Positions 23,696 through 36,028 of a stretch of DNA of 64,000 nt are shown here, in pieces (within the stretch, counting starts at the first letter, position 1; each line of letters starts with the position of its first letter). Below the pieces are notes generated by a model, which was not told where the DNA came from, did not search any database, and was given only the letters and a program-made list of their open reading frames with translations. The stretch is from NCBI GenBank assembly GCA_035578155.1, contig JAPWDM010000045.1, positions 2,240,501 through 2,304,500 of the forward strand, written 5' to 3'. The position numbers were made by a program, and so were the translations under genes. Source of the DNA: Brachynemurus nebulosus. Its lineage: Eukaryota; Arthropoda; Insecta; Neuroptera; Myrmeleontidae.

Positions 23696-23892
23696 AATAA
23701 TAAACAAATATTTTACTTCGCAAAAATACCACTTTTATTTTGAAACTGTGACAATATTGTTTCGAACCGTCAGTTCATTTTTAAACATTTCATTCATTCT
23801 GTTTAAAAATGAACTGACGGTTCAAAAGAATATTATCGCAGTTTCAAAATAAAAGTCGTATTTTCGCGAAGTAAAATATTTGTTTATTATTT
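23696..23892. repeat. Palindrome with ~90-bp arms
   Basis: The left arm (from AAATAATAAACAAATATTTT) and the right arm (ending in AAAATATTTGTTTATTATTT) are nearly perfect reverse complements with a ~20-bp spacer near 23790. The inner arms contain GAACTGACGGTTC-type sequence. Likely a foldback MITE or hairpin-forming repeat. Confidence 0.85.
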
Positions 23893-23899
23893 AGAAATA

Positions 23900-24258
23900 T
23901 GGAATACCATAAAGTAACGCTCAAATCTATTAATATTAGCAAATTATTAATTAAATGTAGGTAAATCCAGATAAAAAACATTCAAGAGAGAATGGACAAA
24001 TGAGTATGTACAAATAAGTAGTAACCATAAATATTTAATTTTTAAAATTACACAAATTATATTTTTCCAAATACTTAGCAACTATTTAAAATTTGTATGA
24101 TTTTTTTATAAATCGTCTACAGATTGGTATATACAGTAATAAAAAATTGATATTTTGCGGTTTTTCGTAAATTTCGATGGTTAGACAAAAAAATTTTGCA
24201 AAACCCTTTCTTAGCGAGCGCCTACGACCCAGTAGGGACTTACGTGCCAAATTTCAAG
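23900..24258. other. Non-coding stretch
   Basis: AT-rich, no gene. The 24200-24258 part resembles the retroposon-tail repeat at 18060-18110. Confidence 0.4.
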
Positions 24259-24376
24259 TTTGTAGGTATTATAGAGATTATTATGTAGGTATTTATAGTT
24301 TTGGAGATTTTGTGATAGATGAGTGAGTGTATGAGTGGTATTTCGCATTCATATATCTATATCTATATCTATATCT

Positions 24377-24470
<94 letters not shown>

Positions 24471-24593
24471 AGATATAGATATAGATATAGATATAGATAT
24501 ATGAATGCGAAATACCACTCATACACTCACTCATCTATCACAAAATCTCCAAAACTATAAATACCTACATAATAATCTCTATAATACCTACAA
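24259..24593. repeat. Perfect-looking palindrome centred on AT microsatellite
   Basis: The left arm (TTTGTAGGTATTATAGAGAT through TGAGTGGTATTTCGCATTCA) is mirrored in the right arm with almost no difference. The centre is (CTATAT)n, then (AT)n, then (ATAGAT)n, itself symmetric. The arms are about 155 bp. A palindrome this exact is recent or maintained, or could be an assembly artefact at a microsatellite. Confidence 0.85.
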
Positions 24594-24630
24594 ATATTAC
24601 AGAAGATATAATTGCATTACAATTTGATCC

Positions 24631-24839
<209 letters not shown>

Positions 24840-25142
24840 ATTAATCACTTAGATATCATCAACTAACACTAGCGTCTGTTTTAATTATATTCAAGATCAT
24901 TACAGATTTCATTATACTCTCATATTACAGATTCCATTACACTCTCACTTATAGTTGCCCTCGCTATAGAAATTTTCACTCCAAAAAGTAATGTTAAATT
25001 TCTACTGTTTTCTATACACCAAAAGGAAATTAAAATTAGTTAATGTAATTTGTAAATGGATTTAAAAAACGAATTATCTTCTTTGTGGTATTATTGTGTT
25101 TTAGTGGAAATCAAATTCACTATTTTAAAATAAATATAAATA

Positions 25143-25392
25143 CCCCTGTCGCAGCATCCTGCATAACATAGCGAATTTCCGTTTATAAAAATCCGTTTTT
25201 CTGTGATTTTTCACCCTTTTAAGTGATTTTTTCTCCTCTTTCTAATGGTGTAAATAAATGTCAAAAAAATTTTTAACTTTAGAAAGTTTTGGCAAACAAC
25301 TAATTTTTTTCACGAAAAATAATCAAAAAAACCATGTTCTAGGCATCCGACATGGCTGGCTAACGAATTTGTCCAACGGTGTGGGACTAAAT
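25143..25392 (+). repeat. Family B repeat, truncated copy
   Basis: Starts CCCCTGTCGCAGCATCCTGC, ATAGCGAATTTCCGTTTATA and continues through TTTTTTCTCCTCTTTC to GGCATCCGACATGGCTGGCT. The 3' half is replaced by other sequence, although a late family block (TTTCTAGGGACCCCAAAACA) appears at about 25435. Confidence 0.75.
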
Positions 25393-25643
25393 ATAAATTT
25401 AATACATAAATTTTAGTGAATATTATTTTTGGTTTCTAGGGACCCCAAAACAAATTTCTATTATAGTCTCGGGAGATTTATTTCGGAGCTCTAAAAAATA
25501 GAACTTTCTTCGGAACCCTAAAAAACGGCATATAAGTAACATACAAACATATACATATGTATGACGTATATGACTTATATACAATCTATCTTCCTGTGTT
25601 GTACCACAAACACATTCTTTCATATAATTATGCATATAGGTAT

Positions 25644-25967
25644 ACCCCTGTCGCAGCATCCTGCATAACATAGCGAATGCCCTTTTATAAAAATTAAATT
25701 TTCTCGGAAACTAGTTGACATAGAATAATAGTTTAAAGACCTTTTTTATGTAATTTTTTTTCGTCGTTTAAATGATGTAAAAAAATTTCGCAAAAATTTT
25801 TAAATAAGTGGAAATTTTGGCAAAAAACTAATTTTTTGCAAGAACAAACACCATGTTCCTGGCATCCGACGTGTCTGGCTAACGAACTTGTCCAACGGTT
25901 TGGGACTTCCAACATTTTCACCAAATTTCGTAAACCTAGGACATTTCGTTCGAGAGTTATCGTGCGG

Positions 25968-26066
<99 letters not shown>

Positions 26067-26193
26067 AATTTTGGTAAATATTATTTTCGGTTTCTAGGGA
26101 CCTCAAAACAAATTTCTGCCATGGTCCCGGGTTCAAGTCGCGTCATGACAGTGGCTGTAATAGCTGAATTCCATTCTGGAAATTCGCTAAAAG
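25644..26193 (+). repeat. Family B repeat, near-complete copy with AT microsatellite
   Basis: The left end is CCCCTGTCGCAGCATCCTGC then ATAGCGAATGCCC. The right end is CTGGAAATTCGCTAAAAG, so TAGCGAATTTCC-like TIRs of ~12 bp bound the copy. The order is CTAGTTGACATAGAATAA, GGCAAAAAACTAATTTT, GGCATCCGACGTGTCTGGCT, TTCGAGAGTTATCGTGCGG, (AT)n from about 25974 to 26066, TTTCTAGGGACCTCAAAACA and GGGTTCAAGTCGCGTCATGA. No coding sequence. Confidence 0.75.
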
Positions 26194-26241
26194 AGTTAAG
26201 ATTATATGACCCTAATCTTATTTCTCATTATGGTACTTGTA

Positions 26242-26245
<4 letters not shown>

Positions 26246-26307
<62 letters not shown>
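26246..26307. repeat. (AT)n microsatellite
   Basis: Uninterrupted AT dinucleotides, about 60 bp. Confidence 0.97.
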
Positions 26308-26308
<1 letters not shown>

Positions 26309-26309
26309 A

Positions 26310-26835
26310 CTTATAAACGTTCAGAAATACAGAAATAAGTTTTCTTCTAAACGTTAAAACCTAAAGGTTTGGAAATGCTAGGAGTAATGTACTTTTTGAT
26401 AATAGAGGTTTTCCAGTCATAAACGATATTAGGGAGGTAAAACATATTTTTAGTTTATGAAATTTCAAAATGAGTTTTATAAATCTCGTTTTTGATAGAA
26501 TTTCAAAAATTATTTAAAAGAAGAAGTTTCTCAGTAACCGTTAAGAAAAGTTGTTCAGGAGAAAACAGCAATATACATCGAAAGAATAGATACAGAAAAA
26601 AATCCACTTTTTTCTCACTCCAAGAAGTGCAACTAAAACATCAAGTGAGAGGGGCGATCCATAAATTGCCTACACACATACACTGCTTTCTTAAGTATGT
26701 ATGTGTTCAGATCACTTGCTCGTCATGAACGGTCCGTGTACCATAAAATTAGTTATACGTATATGCAAATTACATACATATGGTTTTACGTACAATTACT
26801 GCAGAACAAAATAGAAACTGGAGAAAGAATGGGCG
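26310..26835. other. Non-coding stretch
   Basis: No recognisable gene. A short open frame at 26492-26728 has a Lys/Ser-rich composition with no domain signature and is not supported. Confidence 0.4.
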
Positions 26836-26837
26836 TC

Positions 26838-28579
26838 ATGATGCTGGCACACCATCTAAAAAGTTGCACATTGAAAAAATTTTGTCTAATAGGTCACAAA
26901 TTGGTCATAATTGGTCACTTAGTCCCACTAATTGGTCAGCAATAGAAAATTTTTAAATGAATTTTGAAAAATTTGTTAAAATTTCAAGGTCACTCAAAAA
27001 TTTTGACACACCATCTAAAGAAAAAAATAAAAATAATAAGAGCAATCGTTAGGATTTTAAACCCTGATAATTGGTCAGTTAAAGTAAAAAATTGGTCAGG
27101 TCCACAGGATTTTAAAAAAATTAAAATAGGCTCTTTCATAGTGTGACGCATGCGCAAAATCTCTACCGGTTAATCTAGATGTCAGTAAATCTAGTCGATA
27201 CGTTGAATTTTTCAATAGGGTAGAGCCACCAGTATTCGACCAGCCTATTAGCCTATATTAGCATTATTTTTGTATATCAAAGCATTTATTAAAAAAAAAT
27301 TGATTTTAAATCAAAATTAAAGTATCATTTTTTTCTATGTAAATTATGTATTTATTTCTTTTCATTAAAATTTTCAATAAAATTGAAAATAATCAACAAA
27401 CATTGATTATATATTTATTGTTTTTATTTCAACTTTATTTTTTGGTTTTTTGGTAATTAATTTAATTTTTCAATTAATTATCAATTGTTTTATTATACAC
27501 ATTCTTAAGTATACCCCATTTCAAATACAAGTGATCATGAGTCATCGTTAAAAAATTAAATAATTCTTATACTCGAAACAAATCAATCTTCTATTCTTTT
27601 CTAAAAACAAACTGAAAATTTAAAATTTACGTACATGCAATAATGAAAGAGATAAAGCCAAAAAACCGGAAATTATTTAAATTTAAAGGGATGAAGCATG
27701 GTTAAATTTAAGCGAAATGGACCATACTATAAGATCTTTAATTAAGAAATATGGGAATATGTTTATCCACACAAATTCGCCCTACTATATTTCTTAGAAA
27801 ATAAACGTTATTTCCTTATAACCCATTTTTAGGACTCCGCGATCTTAGCACTCCAAATATGAGATTTCGAATGACCAGTTACATCATTCAAAAGGTGAGA
27901 AATTGGTCATAAAAGGTCAACTGCTTTGATTAATTGGTCAGCGATAGAAAATTTTTTACTAAGGCTTAAAGTTCTTCCAAGGTCAATCAAAAAATTTTAG
28001 CACCTCATATGTGAAATTTCGGATAACCAATTAGATCATTTAAAAGGTCAGAAATTGGTCCTAAAAGGTCAACTGGTTTGATTAATTAGACAGCGATAGA
28101 AAATTCTTTCTTAATTTAATAATTTAATTCTTCATTAAAATGCCTTAATATATGAAAATAATGCTAATATAGGCTGGTCGAATACCGGTGGCTTTACCCT
28201 ATTGAAAAATTCAACGTATCGACTAGATTTACTGACAGTTAGATTTACCAGTAGAGATTTTGCGCATGCGCCACAGAATGAAAAAGCCTTTTTAATTTTT
28301 TTGTAAATTCTGGGACTTGACCAACTTTATATTTTAACTGACCAATTATCAAGGTTTAAAATTCTATCGATTCCTCTTATTATTTTTGTTTTTTTCTCTA
28401 GATGGTGTGCCAAAATTTTTGAGTGACCTTGAAATTTTTACAAATTTTTTAAAATTTATTTAAAAATTTTCTATTGCTGACCAATTAGTGGGACTAAGTG
28501 ACCAATTATGACCAATTTGTGACCTATTAGACAAAATTTTTTCAATGTGCAACTTTTTAGATGGTGTGCCAGCATCATG
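26838..28579. mobile_element. 1.74-kb palindromic (foldback) element
   Basis: The outer ends are CATGATGCTGGCACACCATC and its reverse complement. The arms extend inward about 430 bp (26838-27270 and 28145-28579), with shared blocks such as ATAGGTCACAAATTGGTCAT, TCTAGTCGATACGTTGAATT and GACCAGCCTAT. By eye they are more than 90% identical outermost and lower inward. The central ~870 bp contains further GGTCA(A/G)AAATTGGTC direct repeats. No transposase. Confidence 0.85.
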
Positions 28580-28860
28580 GAGCCGAAAGAATGACATCGT
28601 TATACCAGAAATAACAATTTTATTGACATTTGAGTTGCTCCACTACAGTTACAAGTTGCTATTGATACAACTGTTTAACGGTATCTGTGAATCGGCCTGT
28701 ATTCAAGTATTTATATATAATCTCCCACTAACAGTCAACACATTTTTATTATTTGGTTATATAATTTTGTTTTGTTATAATAAATTTAATAAGATTAACA
28801 GGTTCTAGGAATCATATCTAACGTACACGAACACCCTTGTTTTATTACATTATATATATA
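28580..28860. other. Non-coding stretch
   Basis: An 87-residue plus-strand open frame overlaps the end of the adjacent palindrome (from 28545) and continues here. Its residues are hydrophobic but match no known family, so no gene is supported. Confidence 0.4.
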
Positions 28861-29995
28861 CTGGGTGTCCCGGCCGGATGTATACATACGATTTACATGT
28901 TAATTTTTAACATTGGATTCCCATAAGGAGAAAGTTATGTCACAAGAGTGCTTTGGATAAACATATTCCTATTTTTGGTAATTTTCTTTTATAAAATAAT
29001 TTTTTTCCACCAAATTATCTGCACTATTTCTTCAACAAATTTTTTTTTTTTCGTATTTTTATTATTTTAATATTTATTTCCAAGAAAATAAAAAAAATGC
29101 CTTTCTGAATTTACAGCAGATGACACAAATATTATTATATAAAAATTTGAATTGCTTGAAAATTGCGACATTCATTTCTTTATTTTACTGCATTATTATT
29201 GTTAAAGCTGTAGTAACACAGTAGTTATAATATTAAAAAACGCCGTGAGCAGCGGGGCCCCATCACGGAAGTCGAATTTTTCGCTACATCTTCGGTATTG
29301 AATGTCTGCAAACGAAATGTGATTGAAAGTCTACAAGCGATTTGTCATTTTGATGGTTTCAAAATTGATGATGAGTGTCCGGCTGATCGGGGCTTTAAAA
29401 AAAGGTTTTAAGTTTTTAAGGGCTGAATCTCAGTAAATTTTAATTTTGTGCCGATAGCAGTTGGCAGGGAAAAAGCCAACACAATTCGTACGAGGGCATT
29501 CCTACCCAAGCTTATCCGCCAATTGCCTTTGTGTTTTATTTTTAAATATTAAAAAAGACCTTAAATAGTAAACTGGAAGGCCTTTATGAAGATATTTTTT
29601 CTTTCCAAAAAAATCCAAAATTTCTATTTTATAAATAACAATCCAAAATTCCTACGTTATAAATAAGCAGTAACATTAATAACATTTTTAAATTACTTAA
29701 TATTTATGTATTGCATTTGTTAAAAAAAAATAAGTTCATTTTTTTTTATTTTTAAAATTACTATACGCCTACAGAATCGTGTTCTACGGCTCCGAAAATG
29801 GATAGCGCCCCTACTCTCGTCTCTCGCTGTTCTTGTCGTATAGGCTGTATAAGTCTAATTTTTTCAAGGAAAAATTCGACTAATTAGTATTATTAGTTTG
29901 TTCAAAGCACTCTTGTGACATAACTTTTTTCTTATGTGAATCCAATGTTAAAAATTAACATGTAAATCGTATGTATACGTCCAAATAGGACACCT

Positions 29996-29996
<1 letters not shown>
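28861..29996. mobile_element. 1.1-kb TIR element with ~110-bp inverted ends, carrying a nested family A element
   Basis: The left end CTGGGTGTCCCGGCCGGATG and right end (reverse complement CCAGGTGTCCTATTTGGACG) begin inverted repeats that run about 110 bp. Shared sequence includes TACATACGATTTACATGTTA, TTTTTAACATTGGATTCCCA and GTGACATAA/CAAGAGTGCTTTG. A family A copy (29241-29881) fills much of the interior. The element is followed directly by an (AT)n tract. Confidence 0.75.
29241..29881. mobile_element. Family A element, short copy
   Basis: It begins CGCCGTGAGCAGCGGGGCCC then CATCACGG(A)AGTCGAATTTTTC, and ends GAAAAATTCGACT at 29881. The inner TIR is AGTCGAATTTTTC. It contains the block with CCCCTACTCTCGTCTCTCGC near the right end. 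It is a deletion derivative of the copy at 39383-41043, lacking that copy's long internal tandem region. Confidence 0.7.

Positions 29997-29998
<2 letters not shown>

Positions 29999-30080
<82 letters not shown>
29999..30080. repeat. (AT)n microsatellite
   Basis: Uninterrupted AT dinucleotides, about 80 bp. Confidence 0.97.
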
Positions 30081-30082
<2 letters not shown>

Positions 30083-30090
30083 ACTAAAAA

Positions 30091-30248
30091 TGGTCTAACG
30101 TCATCAAACAAATGCAATAAATGGAGCAAAATTAAACGAACTTATAGTTTTCGGTCTCTTTTCCTTTTGTTATTTTTATATTAGAGTAACTATAGTAACT
30201 GAAGTTTGTTCGTCCAAATTTGCTTCATTTGTTAATGACGCCAAACCA
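30091..30248. repeat. Short foldback MITE-like repeat, copy 2
   Basis: Matches 106-249 in the same orientation. The ends here are clearer inverted repeats: ACGTCATCAAACAAATG and CATTTGTTAATGACG. Confidence 0.6.
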
Positions 30249-30249
30249 C

Positions 30250-30870
30250 TTGTAGATGATTTGATCTATACCTACGTAAGTACATAATTATGCTTTTGTA
30301 CTTAATGTGTGGGATTTTCTTTTACTCATACGCGTGGCTGTAATCTGGGGATATGATACTCATTTAGAGTTCATTAAATTTAAATGATTAATAATAATAC
30401 ATATGTATATACTTTATAATCTCTTGTCCAGCTTTTAATGATTATATTTTTCATATTGCACAAACTGTATATATACAAGGGGGAATTATCGAATGTGGGA
30501 CAAATAGGTACAATGGAAAATGTTCAGTTCAGTTCATGGTTTCTTGAATTTCTAAATTAGTCATTTTTAGTCATTATTGATGACATGAATTTATTTAATG
30601 AAAGCAAAATTTGTTGTCGAATTTTGCGTTCCAGAATCACACAGATATTTATTATAATATTTATTTAAAAATTTGTAACTCATCTGAACTGTAAGCAAAT
30701 TTATTTACTATTCTGAAAATCATATAAGCTTTATCAGTTACCATCACCTTATACCATTACCATCGTATCTACAGAAAGACCTTTTTTTAAAGATTGAATA
30801 AAATTAAATATTCCTTTGCAGCTACCGTTAGTCAAGATCGATATATCTCTTCAGTAATTTTATCCATCAA
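30250..30870. other. Non-coding stretch
   Basis: No gene or clear repeat seen. Confidence 0.45.
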
Positions 30871-30879
30871 ATTTCAAAA

Positions 30880-31615
30880 GTAGCAAGGTCACAGCGGTTC
30901 TGTACCATAAGTAGTAAGATTACAGCAGTTCTATACCAAAAGTAGTAAGGTCACAGCCGTTCTATACCAAAGGTAGTAAAATTATAACCATTCCCTACCA
31001 AAAGTAGTAAGATTATACCTGTTTCTATCAAAAATAGTAAGGTTACAGCGGTTTTGTACCAAAAGTAGTAAGATTACAGCGGTTCTGTACCAAAAGTAGT
31101 AAAGTTACAGACGTTCTATACCAGAAGTAGTAAAATTATAGTCATTCTCTACCAAAAGCAGTAAGATTATAGCTGTTTCTATCAAAAATAGTAAGATCAC
31201 AGCAGTTTTATACCAAAAGCAGTAAGGTCACAGCGGTTCTGTACCAAAAGTAGTAAGATTACAGCAGTTCTGTACCAAAAGTAGTAGGGTTACAGCCGTT
31301 CTATACCAAAGGTAGTAAAATTATAACCACTCTCTACCAAAGGTAGTAAGATTATAGCTGTTTCTATCAAAAATAATAAGATCACAGCAGTTTTATACCA
31401 AAAGCAGTAAGGTCACAGCCGTTCTGTACCAAAAGTAGTAAGGTTACAGCCGTTCTATACCAAAAGTAGCAAAATTATATAACCCTTCCCTACCAAAAGT
31501 AATAAGAGTATAGCTGTTTCTATAAAAAATAGTAAAGTTACAGTGGTTTTGTACCAAAAGTAGTAAGATTACAGCGGTTTTGTACCAAAAGTAGTAAGGT
31601 TGCAGTGATTCTGTA
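30880..31615. repeat. Minisatellite of ~33-bp units with higher-order arrangement
   Basis: About 22 units of the type TACCAAAAGTAGTAAGATTA followed by CAGCGGTTCTG. Units come in recognisable variants: 'GGTCACAGC.GTTC', 'AAATTATAACCATTC' and 'GATTATAGCTGTTTCTATCA'. These variants recur in the same order, giving a higher-order period of roughly five units. No ORF runs through it. Confidence 0.92.
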
Positions 31616-31619
31616 CAAG

Positions 31620-32113
31620 AAGATTTGCAGAATGTAAATAAATTTAACTATAATATAATACAATAACTTCGTAATATAATACGAGAGTAACCATGAATTT
31701 CGTTCAGTTATTTTGAGCTGAAACTTTGTATATAAGAATTTTGTATATTTTGAAAACATCTTATACCGATAGCTTTATTGAACAACCATAGTCACATAAA
31801 GACCTACCATTTATTCATAACTGATAAATCGTTTCGATGTAGATCATCCCACATTTGAGTGCACCTACGAATTTGTGCAATGTAATAGTAGCAAAATGTA
31901 ATAAATTGTTATATTGTTGTATGAAATTTGTTTAAAAGTGCTAAGTGTTAATTTTGCACAAGGCTCTGCTCTTGGTCGGGGCAGTTCTGTTCACATCTAT
32001 AATGGTATATTGACGAAACTGAAAAAATATGTTTTCCAAAATCAGCAAAATAATTTCGTGGATAATTAACTAAAATTTTACACATTAAGGATAAGGTCAA
32101 TATACCGTTAAGC
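31620..32113. other. Non-coding stretch
   Basis: No gene recognised. A short patch at 31950-31995 (CTCTGCTCTTGGTCGGGGCA) is GC-richer but unidentified. Confidence 0.4.
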
Positions 32114-32120
32114 ATACGTA

Positions 32121-32461
32121 CAGGGCCCGCTCTAGGGGCGGGCAACCCGGGCATTTGCCCGGGGCGGCAAAATTTAGGGGCGGGATTTTTGTAAATTTTG
32201 GTAAAAAGACGGTGGCTTCTTGTGAGTGACGAACAGATTTGCCCGGGGTAGGAAATTCTGAGGGCGGGAATTTTACAAAAAAGGGGCGGCAATTTATACC
32301 CGGCGAGCAAAATAAAAAAAAAAAGGTCGTCAGTATAAAAAAAGACAACAACGCCGGCTTTTTATACCCGACGAAAAATAAAAGGTGACCGATTTTTTTT
32401 TTCACTGGGGCGGGATTATTCCCTTTTGCCCGGGGCGGCGTAAACGCTAGAGCGGGCCCTG
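32121..32461. mobile_element. 341-bp hAT-like MITE
   Basis: The ends are CAGGGCCCGCTCTAG and CTAGAGCGGGCCCTG, a perfect 15-bp TIR, flanked by ATACGTA on both sides (32114-32120 and 32462-32468). An 8-bp duplication is possible if the adjacent C is counted. The interior is built of 'TTTGCCCGGGGCGGCAAA'-type blocks, both direct and inverted, a style seen in hAT MITEs. Long frames on the minus strand are open only because of this repetition. Confidence 0.8.
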
Positions 32462-32469
32462 ATACGTAC

Positions 32470-33155
32470 GATTATTTTTTGGACTGAAAGTCTGAAAAAT
32501 TATTAGGGGAACGTTGCGCTGTGCTTTCCTACTCTATTGATTTAATGGACACATCTAAATTTACACATATTCCACAATTTACGAGGTTCTTTTTTTACTT
32601 AACTAAAAGAATTAAGAAAAAAGAAACGGTAAAAGAAAAATTTTTCGTCCAAAAAGTTAACTAATGGATGCAGCATAAATAGGAAAAGTTACCACACACT
32701 AGTCCCAATAACAATCACTAACAACAGTGACAACAAACAAATGTACCTACCTAAATAAAAGATAAACAAATAAGATTTGTTTTAGTTTTCTATGAGTGTC
32801 CTATTTACAGGGTTTTTGTATTAAAATCCATAGAAATTTCAATTTACAGGATTTTCTCATAAAATTTATTTTCCGTCTGGGTATAGTGGATGGATAATAT
32901 ATATATTCAGATCTATTTTCCTTGAGAGCGCAATCGTACCGTTTTACTGCCCTAGTGAACATTTACCTTTATCTCTTATGTACATATTTTCAATCTTGAT
33001 CAAAGAACCACACTTGCTTTAAAAACCACACTAAAAGTTGTTAACCATTATGTGGTTGGTAAAAATATGTTTATAAAAATTTTATATTCATTTTGACAAT
33101 TTTTAAAATTAAATATTCATAAATTTTCAAGTCGATTCATCCGTAGAAATGTTAT
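32470..33155. other. Non-coding stretch
   Basis: No gene or assigned repeat. Confidence 0.4.
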
Positions 33156-34068
33156 CAGAGCCGGATTTATATACGTAGGGGCCCCTAGGCAGTTTTATTT
33201 TGCTTCTAAGTCTACTAAGGTACATAAGCCTCTTAATCAGTTTTGAAAGGTGACGATTTTTGTTTTTCAAAATTAAAATTTTCACTGAACTTCTTGAATA
33301 ATTTTAATTCTGTCTGTTAGTCTTTCTACCTGTTGCCATACCATCTTTGAATGGCTGTTGCAAAATAATTACATAAATCTATCTACCAAATAGATTAATC
33401 AATATACGAATTCATTGACATCTAGTGAAATAATATGAAACTTTTAAAATCATAAAATAAATAGAAATCTAGTCGATATGATCTCAGATAATATTATACA
33501 TTGAATTTTGTTGTCAAATTGGCCACTCGTGACGTTGTTGTATGGTATGTAGAACTTAATAAAACTTAATAGAACATACCAGAATCCTGCTTATGTTTCG
33601 ATTACGGAACATATATCACTTTTAGTATTGAATCCATGAAGTATACACGTAAGTTTTTCATATCATTTTAAATTTATTTTTTTGGGCTTACATAATAGTA
33701 GATAAAGATGTAGTTTATTTTAAATTCATTATCGTAAAATTAATTATGTTTTTTTTGTAGTTCAAATTAATTAGACGTTTCTCTTTATTCTACATTCATT
33801 TTATTTTTACGATGTAAAATTTTTTTTGGCGGACTTAAATAAATTTACCTGTACCTATCAGTTAACCTAAATTGATTCATGTAGTATTTGACATGTGATT
33901 ATTTGAATTATTCTGTTAACTGGTTTAAGGATTTTTTTTTCTCCTTTCATATTTTACTTTGCGTTTGGCATAAATGCCTAACGTCTAAATTTAGGTTGTA
34001 ATTTAATTTTTTTAAACTTTATCTGGATTTCATACTCGGAAGGAGTCAAGGAGCCACGCCTCATAGTA

Positions 34069-34648
34069 CACTAAGAAAAAAATACGGTAATTTTTACGGA
34101 AATTTCTAGTAAAAAATTACGGAGCTCTCTGGTAATGCGGGCATAAGTGACAGGCAAAGGAGAAAGTACGATGAGTATAGTAAAAATTACTCTATGGCTC
34201 TGTAAAATTTGACTGCACAGTAAAAATTACACTGTGACTCCGTAAAAATTTCATAGTCTTCTAGCGTTACGTTGCCGTTGGTGCGATGCTTGTGTGAGAG
34301 AGATGCCGAAAGACAGGTTTCAAGTAGAAAATAGAGATAACAAATAGTGTCTACCCTCTACTTTTCCTATCAGCTTAGTAAAAATTACACTGTGCCTCCG
34401 TAAAAATTCTTCTATCTCTAGTATAATTTAACAAAAATTAAGTAAATTTTCCTGGTATCCACTTGAAATTTTACTAGCCCATCGAATTTTACGGAGCAGT
34501 ATAGGAAAAATTCTTAAGCTTTACAGGAAAAAATTTCAAATGAATCGTATTTTTTATATTTTTGCTTGATAATTTCCTACCGACTGGTCACTTGAGCCTG
34601 GTTTACCGGAGGCAGCTCCGTAATTTTTATTGTAATTTTTTCTCAGTG
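34069..34648. mobile_element. 580-bp TA-flanked MITE with CACTRAGAAAAAA ends
   Basis: The left end is CACTAAGAAAAAAATACGG and the right end is the reverse complement of CACTGAGAAAAAATTAC. TA lies on both sides. The interior is saturated with GGTAATTTTTACGG and AAAATTACACTGTG(A/C)CTCCGT repeats in both orientations. Likely a mariner-type MITE. Confidence 0.75.
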
Positions 34649-34659
34649 TAGGCATTTTA

Positions 34660-36025
34660 ATCTTAAAATTTAATATTGCAATTTTCATTTAATGTTTTCA
34701 TTTAAAATTTGCAAAACGTGGCTCCATCCATTTAAATATCGTGATTCAGTCACGCCTATTGTCCTTATTTATCATTTGAATATTTATATTTTACATATTT
34801 CACTTTAACAAGTCTATAAGTACATTATGTTATTTTCATACCAATTTTGCATGTAATCATTTTGTGTTTCATGTCAGTCCGTTGTTTTGAATTTACTCGA
34901 CATCATCATCTCTCACATTACGTTAATGGACAGTAGTTATAGGTCAGAATAATTTAACTTAACACCATTTAGGTTCCGCTGAAGATTTATTTTAGTGTAT
35001 TTTGTCAATAGTGTAACTTTAGTATAGGTTATAGTGATAAGTTAGCTGTTTGTGAGTCGCCCACGTGACTAGGCCAGGGGATTTATTCTCTGGACAAATT
35101 TAGTTTAATAAAGCTGTTAAGATATTGTTAAAACGAAAAATTTTGCCTTATTGATGATCTACACTCGTAATCCTTAACGCTACCTAAACCACACGCTTCC
35201 ACATCCTTTGCGCCACTCTGAACTCCAACTACCCTTTAACCCATCTATTCTTTAAAGAAAATTTACTGCATCAGCACGCAACCAGAATTCTTATAGGCTG
35301 GGTGCGTGATGGCAACGACATCTATAATATACATTTTTCCGGGCTCATTAACGAATTTAAATAATGGTAACCCTGGAAATAAATAAATTTAAAATATTTT
35401 TAAACAAACCGTAAAATCTGAATACAAATATTTGCTATTTACAATTAATTTTTTTATAAATAAATTTGAACAATTTGATTTGTTCAATTTGAACATAAAA
35501 TACTGGATGAAGTATAACAGTTATATTAAAAAAGTAATTAAACAATTTTCGACGTTAATATGGATATAATTATCAAGACAGTATTTCCGTCCAACCTCGG
35601 ACTTGGCAGAGGAAAAAGTTGCTGGTGCCGGTGAAGCACGTCAGGGAAATTCGAGAATTAAGAAATGCTGGTATGTCATTTAGTTGAATGTAGAGTCATA
35701 AGACAAACATCAATAACTTTAACTCTTTATGAAACGTTATTGCATGTGACTATGTGAGTTAAAATACATCAAATATTTTTAATTCTGTATTTATGGATTG
35801 ACGTGTAGACGTTAATACTGTTGACAGATAAATAAGGAATGGCATATTAGTTGCAACTGCGTTTATAATCAAAGTGAATCAATGTAAATATTTTTATTTA
35901 ATATTTTTTATTATACTATAAACACATATGAGCCCGTATTAATGCTTGTTTTCTCCACTACTCACGCTGCAATCGATTTAATTGTCCCCACCATGTACTT
36001 CGCACTCTGCCTATATACACAACTT
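34660..36025. other. Non-coding interior of the 33156-37681 element or unique DNA
   Basis: No ORF with recognisable content. A GTCCAACCTCGGACTTGGC segment at 35590 echoes the GTCCAACCTCGGCGAGAAT palindrome at 36390-36545. No RNA gene seen. Confidence 0.4.
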
Positions 36026-36028
36026 ATA

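Noticed and set aside
30880..31615. CRISPR-like array.
   Set aside because: Units are contiguous diverged tandem repeats without unique spacers, in an animal genome. It is a minisatellite.
31948..32405. Minus-strand frames of 120 and 102 residues, Pro/Gly-rich.
   Set aside because: They lie across the CAGGGCCC hAT-like MITE and are open because of its repeated GC-rich blocks.
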